From Elstera cyanobacteriorum (GTDB lineage Bacteria > Pseudomonadota > Alphaproteobacteria > Elsterales > Elsteraceae): a stretch of DNA of 36,180 nucleotides. Made by a program: the position numbers and the translations under genes. Below are positions 33,246 through 36,180 of the stretch, piece after piece; position 1 is the stretch's first letter; every line of letters starts with the position of its first letter. The stretch lies in assembly GCF_002251735.1 (NCBI RefSeq), contig NZ_NOXS01000016.1, positions 1 to 36,180 of the forward strand. The letters run 5' to 3'. The notes under the pieces were generated by a model, which saw nothing but the letters and a program-made list of their open reading frames with translations, ran no database searches and was not told where the DNA came from.

Positions 33246-35641
33246 AATTCACGCTGTCGTGGCTCAAAGAGCATTTGGACACCCAAGCGTCGCTGACGGA
33301 AATCACCGATGCTTTAACCAGCGTCGGGCTGGAGCTTGAAGGGATTACCGACCCGTCCGCCCCCCTTAAGGGCTTCAAGACCGCCCGCATCATCGAAGCC
33401 AAGAAGCACCCGAACGCCGATAAGCTGCGCGTCTGCCGCGTCGATACCGGGGCGGGCGAACTGCAAGTCGTCTGCGGTGCGCCCAATGCCCGCGACGGGC
33501 TGGTGACGGTGCTGGCGCTTCCCGGCATGACCGTCCCGAACTCTGGCGCATTGCTGAAGAAGGGCGAAATTCGCGGCGAAGCCTCGGAAGGCATGCTCTG
33601 TTCCGCGCGGGAGTTGAACCTGTCGGACGAGCATGAGGGCATCATGGAACTGCCCGCCGATGCCGCCTTGGGACAAGAGCTTGGCGATCTGCTCGGCCTG
33701 GCCGACCCGGTGATCGAAATCGCCGTCACGCCGAACCGCGCCGATGCCCTGGGCGTGCGCGGCGTTGCCCGCGATTTGGCCGCTAAGGGCCTGGGGACGC
33801 TGAAGCCGCGCCCGGTTCCGGCGATTGCAGCGCAGCCGCTGCCCGGCCCGGCCATTCGCCTGGATCTGCCGGAGAATAACCGCGCCTGCCCGGTCTTTTT
33901 CGCTCGGGTGATCAAAGGCGTGAAGAATGCCGAAAGCCCGGAGTGGCTGAAGCGCAAGCTGACCGCCGTGGGCCTGCGCCCGATTTCGGCCCTGGTCGAT
34001 ATCACCAATCTGCTGACGCTCGACCTTAACCGCCCGGCGCACGTCTTCGATTTGGGCAAGCTCACGGGTGATCTCACGATCCGCCCGGCGACCGACGGCG
34101 AAAGCCTCGCGGCACTGAACGGCAAGACCTATGCCCTGGAAGCGGGCATGACGGTCATCGCCGATGCCAGCGGCGCGGTTTCGCTCGGCGGCATCATCGG
34201 CGGCGAAAGCACCGGCTGCGACCTCGACACCACCGATGTGCTGCTGGAAATCGCCTATTTCGATCCGCTCGGCACCGCCCGCACGGGCCGCAAGCTGGGC
34301 GTGCTGTCGGACGCGCGCTATCGGTTCGAGCGCGGCATCGATAGCGGCTTCTGCGAAGACGGTCTGGCCTTCGCCACCCAGTTGATCCTCGATCTCTGCG
34401 GCGGCACCCCCGGCCCGGTCATCCAAGCGGGCACGGCCCCCGACCGGCACCGGACGCTGACCCTGCGCCCCAGCCGCTGCGCCAGCCTGGGCGGGGTGGA
34501 GGTTGCGGCGGATGAGCAGGTGCGCATTCTGACCGCCCTCGGCTTCGGCGTTACTGTCAGCGGCGATACGCTGTCGGTCGTCCCGCCCTCTTGGCGCGAC
34601 GATATCGAGGGCGAAGCCGATCTGGTCGAAGAAGTCCTGCGCATTCATGGGCTGGACGCCATTCAGCCCGTGTCGATGGCCGTCGAAGGGCTGCCGCCGC
34701 TCGCGATCTCTCCGGCGCAAAAGCGGCTGACGCAATTGAAGCGCCTGCTGGCCGGGCGCGGGCTGCTGGAAGCCGTTACCTGGTCCTTCCTCGCCAAGGC
34801 TGATGCCGTGGCCTTCGGCGGCGGTCAGGACGAACTTGCGGTGGTGAACCCCATCGCCGCCGATCTCGACCATATGCGCCCCTCGGCTCTGCCGAACCTG
34901 CTGGCGGCTGCCGCCCGCAACCGCGCGCGCGGCATCGCCTCCCCCGCGCTGTTCGAAGCCGGGCCGGGCTTCGTTACCGCCCGCCCGGATGGGCAACGCA
35001 CCATCATCGTCGGCGTCCGCGTCGGCGATCAGCAGGAGCGTAATTGGCGCGGCACGGGCCGCCCGGTCGATGCCTTCGACGCTAAGGCGGACCTGTTCGC
35101 CGCCCTACGCCTCCTCGGCCTGAACCCCGATGGGATGCCGCTGTCGCGCGACGCCCCCGCTTGGTTCCATCCGGGCCAATCGGGCAGCGTCAAGCTGGGG
35201 CCGAAGCAGGTTCTGGGGCATTTCGGCCTGCTGCACCCGCAGGTGGCGGAGCGCTATGACCTGGATGCGCCGGTGGCGGTGTTCGAACTGCATCTCGACG
35301 CCGTACCGCTGCCGAAAGCCAAAGCGGGCCGCGCCCGCCCGATGCTGAAGACCTCGGCCTTCCAGACCGTGCAGCGCGACTTCGCCTTCCTGGTCGATGC
35401 CTCGGTCGAAGTTGAAACCCTGCTGCGCGCCGTGCGCACCGCCGATAAGAGCCTGATCACCCAGGTCGCGCTCTTCGACGTCTACGCGGGCAAGGGCGTG
35501 CCAGAGGGCAAGAAATCGGTCGCCCTCAGCATCACCCTGACCCCGATGGACCGCACCCTGACCGACGCCGAAATCGAGACGGTGGCAACCGCCGTCACCG
35601 CCGCCGTCGCTAAGGCAACCGGAGGAACCCTGAGAAGTTAA
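33242..35641 (+). CDS. pheT: phenylalanyl-tRNA synthetase beta subunit
   Basis: The 799-residue PheT subunit binds tRNA-Phe and edits mischarged Tyr. In order: the start [12 protein letters not shown]; a tRNA-binding OB domain (~40-150, [19 protein letters not shown]); B3/B4 editing domain (~210-395, [33 protein letters not shown]); B5 domain (~405-475); a catalytic-like domain; and the C-terminal FDX-ACB anticodon-binding domain (~705-799, [16 protein letters not shown] and [19 protein letters not shown]). The ATG at 33242 overlaps the pheS stop by 4 nt (ATGA), typical of translational coupling. It is the last gene of the operon; tRNA-Ser starts 55 nt downstream. Confidence 0.97.
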   Translation: MKFTLSWLKEHLDTQASLTEITDALTSVGLELEGITDPSAPLKGFKTARIIEAKKHPNADKLRVCRVDTGAGELQVVCGAPNARDGLVTVLALPGMTVPNSGALLKKGEIRGEASEGMLCSARELNLSDEHEGIMELPADAALGQELGDLLGLADPVIEIAVTPNRADALGVRGVARDLAAKGLGTLKPRPVPAIAAQPLPGPAIRLDLPENNRACPVFFARVIKGVKNAESPEWLKRKLTAVGLRPISALVDITNLLTLDLNRPAHVFDLGKLTGDLTIRPATDGESLAALNGKTYALEAGMTVIADASGAVSLGGIIGGESTGCDLDTTDVLLEIAYFDPLGTARTGRKLGVLSDARYRFERGIDSGFCEDGLAFATQLILDLCGGTPGPVIQAGTAPDRHRTLTLRPSRCASLGGVEVAADEQVRILTALGFGVTVSGDTLSVVPPSWRDDIEGEADLVEEVLRIHGLDAIQPVSMAVEGLPPLAISPAQKRLTQLKRLLAGRGLLEAVTWSFLAKADAVAFGGGQDELAVVNPIAADLDHMRPSALPNLLAAAARNRARGIASPALFEAGPGFVTARPDGQRTIIVGVRVGDQQERNWRGTGRPVDAFDAKADLFAALRLLGLNPDGMPLSRDAPAWFHPGQSGSVKLGPKQVLGHFGLLHPQVAERYDLDAPVAVFELHLDAVPLPKAKAGRARPMLKTSAFQTVQRDFAFLVDASVEVETLLRAVRTADKSLITQVALFDVYAGKGVPEGKKSVALSITLTPMDRTLTDAEIETVATAVTAAVAKATGGTLRS

Positions 35642-35655
35642 GCGTTACGAGGGAC

Positions 35656-35683
35656 TTGATCCCCGGGCCGTTTCCGCTATGGT
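35656..35683 (+). promoter_or_regulatory. promoter candidate for tRNA-Ser
   Basis: TTGATC (35656-35661), a 16-nt spacer and TATGGT (35678-35683); transcription would start about 7 nt before the mature tRNA. The same stretch contains a 7-bp stem GGGCCGT (35665-35671) / ACGGCCC (35685-35691) without a T-tail, so it is not a good terminator for pheT. Confidence 0.45.
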
Positions 35684-35696
35684 TACGGCCCGCAGC

Positions 35697-35786
35697 GGAG
35701 GGGTGGCCGAGTGGTTGAAGGCGCACGCCTGGAAAGTGTGTATACGGGAAACCGTATCGTGAGTTCGAATCTCATCCCCTCCGCCA
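35697..35786 (+). tRNA. tRNA-Ser, anticodon GGA
   Basis: A 90-nt tRNA with encoded CCA. The acceptor stem is GGAGGGG / CCCCTCC with discriminator G. The anticodon arm is CACGC-CTGGAAA-GTGTG with anticodon GGA at 35731-35733, reading UCC and UCU. A long variable arm (TACGG-GAAA-CCGTA) marks a class II tRNA, and the T arm contains GTTCGAATC. The gene lies 55 nt after pheT and has its own promoter candidate. The DNA just downstream is AT-rich and contains gene-remnant-like sequence, as is common where elements have integrated at tRNA 3' ends. Confidence 0.97.
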
Positions 35787-36041
35787 ATCGCTTTCCTAAA
35801 TAATTGATTTTAAAAGAAAAAATCAGGGCGGCAATAAGCCGCCCCACTTTCTGCCCCACTTTGTCCGTCACTATGCCGCTGCCTCGGTTTTCAGGAAATC
35901 GTGCTGGCTTACCAGCCCGGTCAGGTAGCCTTGCCCGGCGGGAATTCCAGCGCGGCGGGCGGGCGCAACCGGCGGAATGAGCCTGGGCAAGCGCAAATCC
36001 CGAGCGCCCCCCGCGACGACGTATTTGCGTTCAAGACTGCA
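35787..36041. other. 255-bp region downstream of tRNA-Ser, no confident gene
   Basis: The region holds an AT-rich stretch, a minus-strand terminator, a 10-bp direct repeat (GCCCCACTTT at 35841-35850 and 35853-35862), and a minus-strand open frame of 56 codons that continues in phase after the TPR stop and ends at 35871. That frame (ending LVSQHDFLKTEAAA) has no ATG, and I do not recognise it; it may be a decayed gene end. Confidence 0.5.
35803..35844 (-). terminator. Rho-independent terminator on the minus strand
   Basis: Read on the minus strand, GGGCGGC-TTATT-GCCGCCC (35844-35826) is a perfect 7-bp stem followed by TGATTTTTTCTTTT. It lies 26 nt after the TAG at 35873-35871. On the plus strand the stem has no T-tail, so it would serve transcripts coming from the TPR gene side. 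Confidence 0.7.
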
Positions 36042-36180
36042 CTAGGGCTGGCGGCGCTTGATCTCCGCCAGCACCGCCTTGAGATTTTCGGTCGCCATGT
36101 TCCAATAGGGCGCGCTATCCGTCGGCGAAAAAACCTCCAAGGCGGCGCGAAAGGCCACCACCGCTTCCTCCAACCGCGCC
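36042..36180 (-). CDS. tetratricopeptide-repeat protein, C-terminal end (5' part outside window)
   Basis: The last 45 codons of a minus-strand gene that enters from the right edge and stops with TAG at 36044-36042. The visible protein starts ARLEEAVVAFRAALEVFSP and continues YWNMATENLKAVLAEIKRRQP. The pattern LEEAVVAFRAALE followed about 20 residues later by N-L-A-L is that of a final TPR helix pair, like the tandem TPR proteins frequent in Rhodospirillales. TPRs mediate protein-protein contacts; nothing more can be said from the fragment. The terminator at 35844-35803 is the likely end of its transcript. Confidence 0.72.
   Translation of the reverse strand, partial: ARLEEAVVAFRAALEVFSPTDSAPYWNMATENLKAVLAEIKRRQP

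Noticed and set aside
33314-34996. Minus-strand open frame of 560 codons opposite pheT
   Set aside because: Antisense of a certain gene, with typical shadow composition (Ala, Arg, Gln, His).
35683-35871. Minus-strand open frame of 62 codons covering the tRNA-Ser
   Set aside because: Most of it is antisense translation of the tRNA itself, a frequent spurious call.

Overview
The window is compact, GC-rich chromosomal DNA of an alphaproteobacterium, most likely of the Rhodospirillales type. The evidence is the gene content and order: aspS-acpS divergent from rnd, dapA-smpB divergent from a soluble lytic transglycosylase, pyrB with a dihydroorotase-like partner, dprA-topA-rnr-DUF983, and rpmI-rplT-pheS-pheT. 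Genus and species cannot be read from the sequence. Most of the window is core housekeeping DNA. No insertion sequence, phage or CRISPR array was seen. The two ends look more accessory: an RTX-like repeat protein on the left, and a tRNA-Ser followed by a decayed stretch and a TPR protein on the right.

Layout. 1-1278: 3' part of a large glycine/aspartate-rich RTX-like protein built from about 197-residue duplicated blocks. 1275-3472 (minus): aspS and acpS, translationally coupled. 3584-5998: rnd and an LplT-like MFS transporter. 5995-7697 (minus): dapA-smpB-YnfA-like. 7852-10835: lytic transglycosylase and a haloacid dehalogenase. 10842-11816: a MarR regulator divergent from an exported ABM-fold protein, with an 18-bp palindromic operator between them. 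11817-13716 (minus): an M23 peptidase and a bactofilin with overlapping ends. 13720-14147: a 428-bp gap without a convincing gene. 14148-15287: two adjacent genes of unknown function. 15290-15922 (minus): DedA protein. 16089-17792 (minus): SbmA/BacA-type ABC exporter. 17985-18434: exported DUF2147 protein. 18491-24101: pyrB, a dihydroorotase-like gene, plsY, a degenerate GGDEF/EAL-like gene, and dprA. 24136-31314: topA, rnr, a DUF983 gene and an S41 lipoprotein peptidase. 31451-35641: rpmI-rplT-pheS-pheT with a hairpin/T-tract between rplT and pheS. 35697-35786: tRNA-Ser(GGA). 36042-36180 (minus): 3' end of a TPR protein.

How the genes fit together. Translation (aspS, pheST, rpmI, rplT, smpB, tRNA-Ser), RNA turnover (rnd, rnr), DNA topology and uptake (topA, dprA), pyrimidine and lysine/DAP synthesis (pyrB, dapA), lipid synthesis (acpS, plsY) and envelope remodelling (lytic transglycosylase, M23 peptidase plus bactofilin, S41 protease, DedA) dominate.

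Most worth a second look are the 510-residue protein that keeps the outline of GGDEF and EAL domains but lacks their catalytic residues; the pyrB partner that has lost several metal-binding residues of dihydroorotase; the MarR operator; three genes (rnd, the transglycosylase, pyrB) whose predicted promoters end 7-9 nt before the start codon, suggesting leaderless mRNAs; and the unknown gene pair at 14148-15287.
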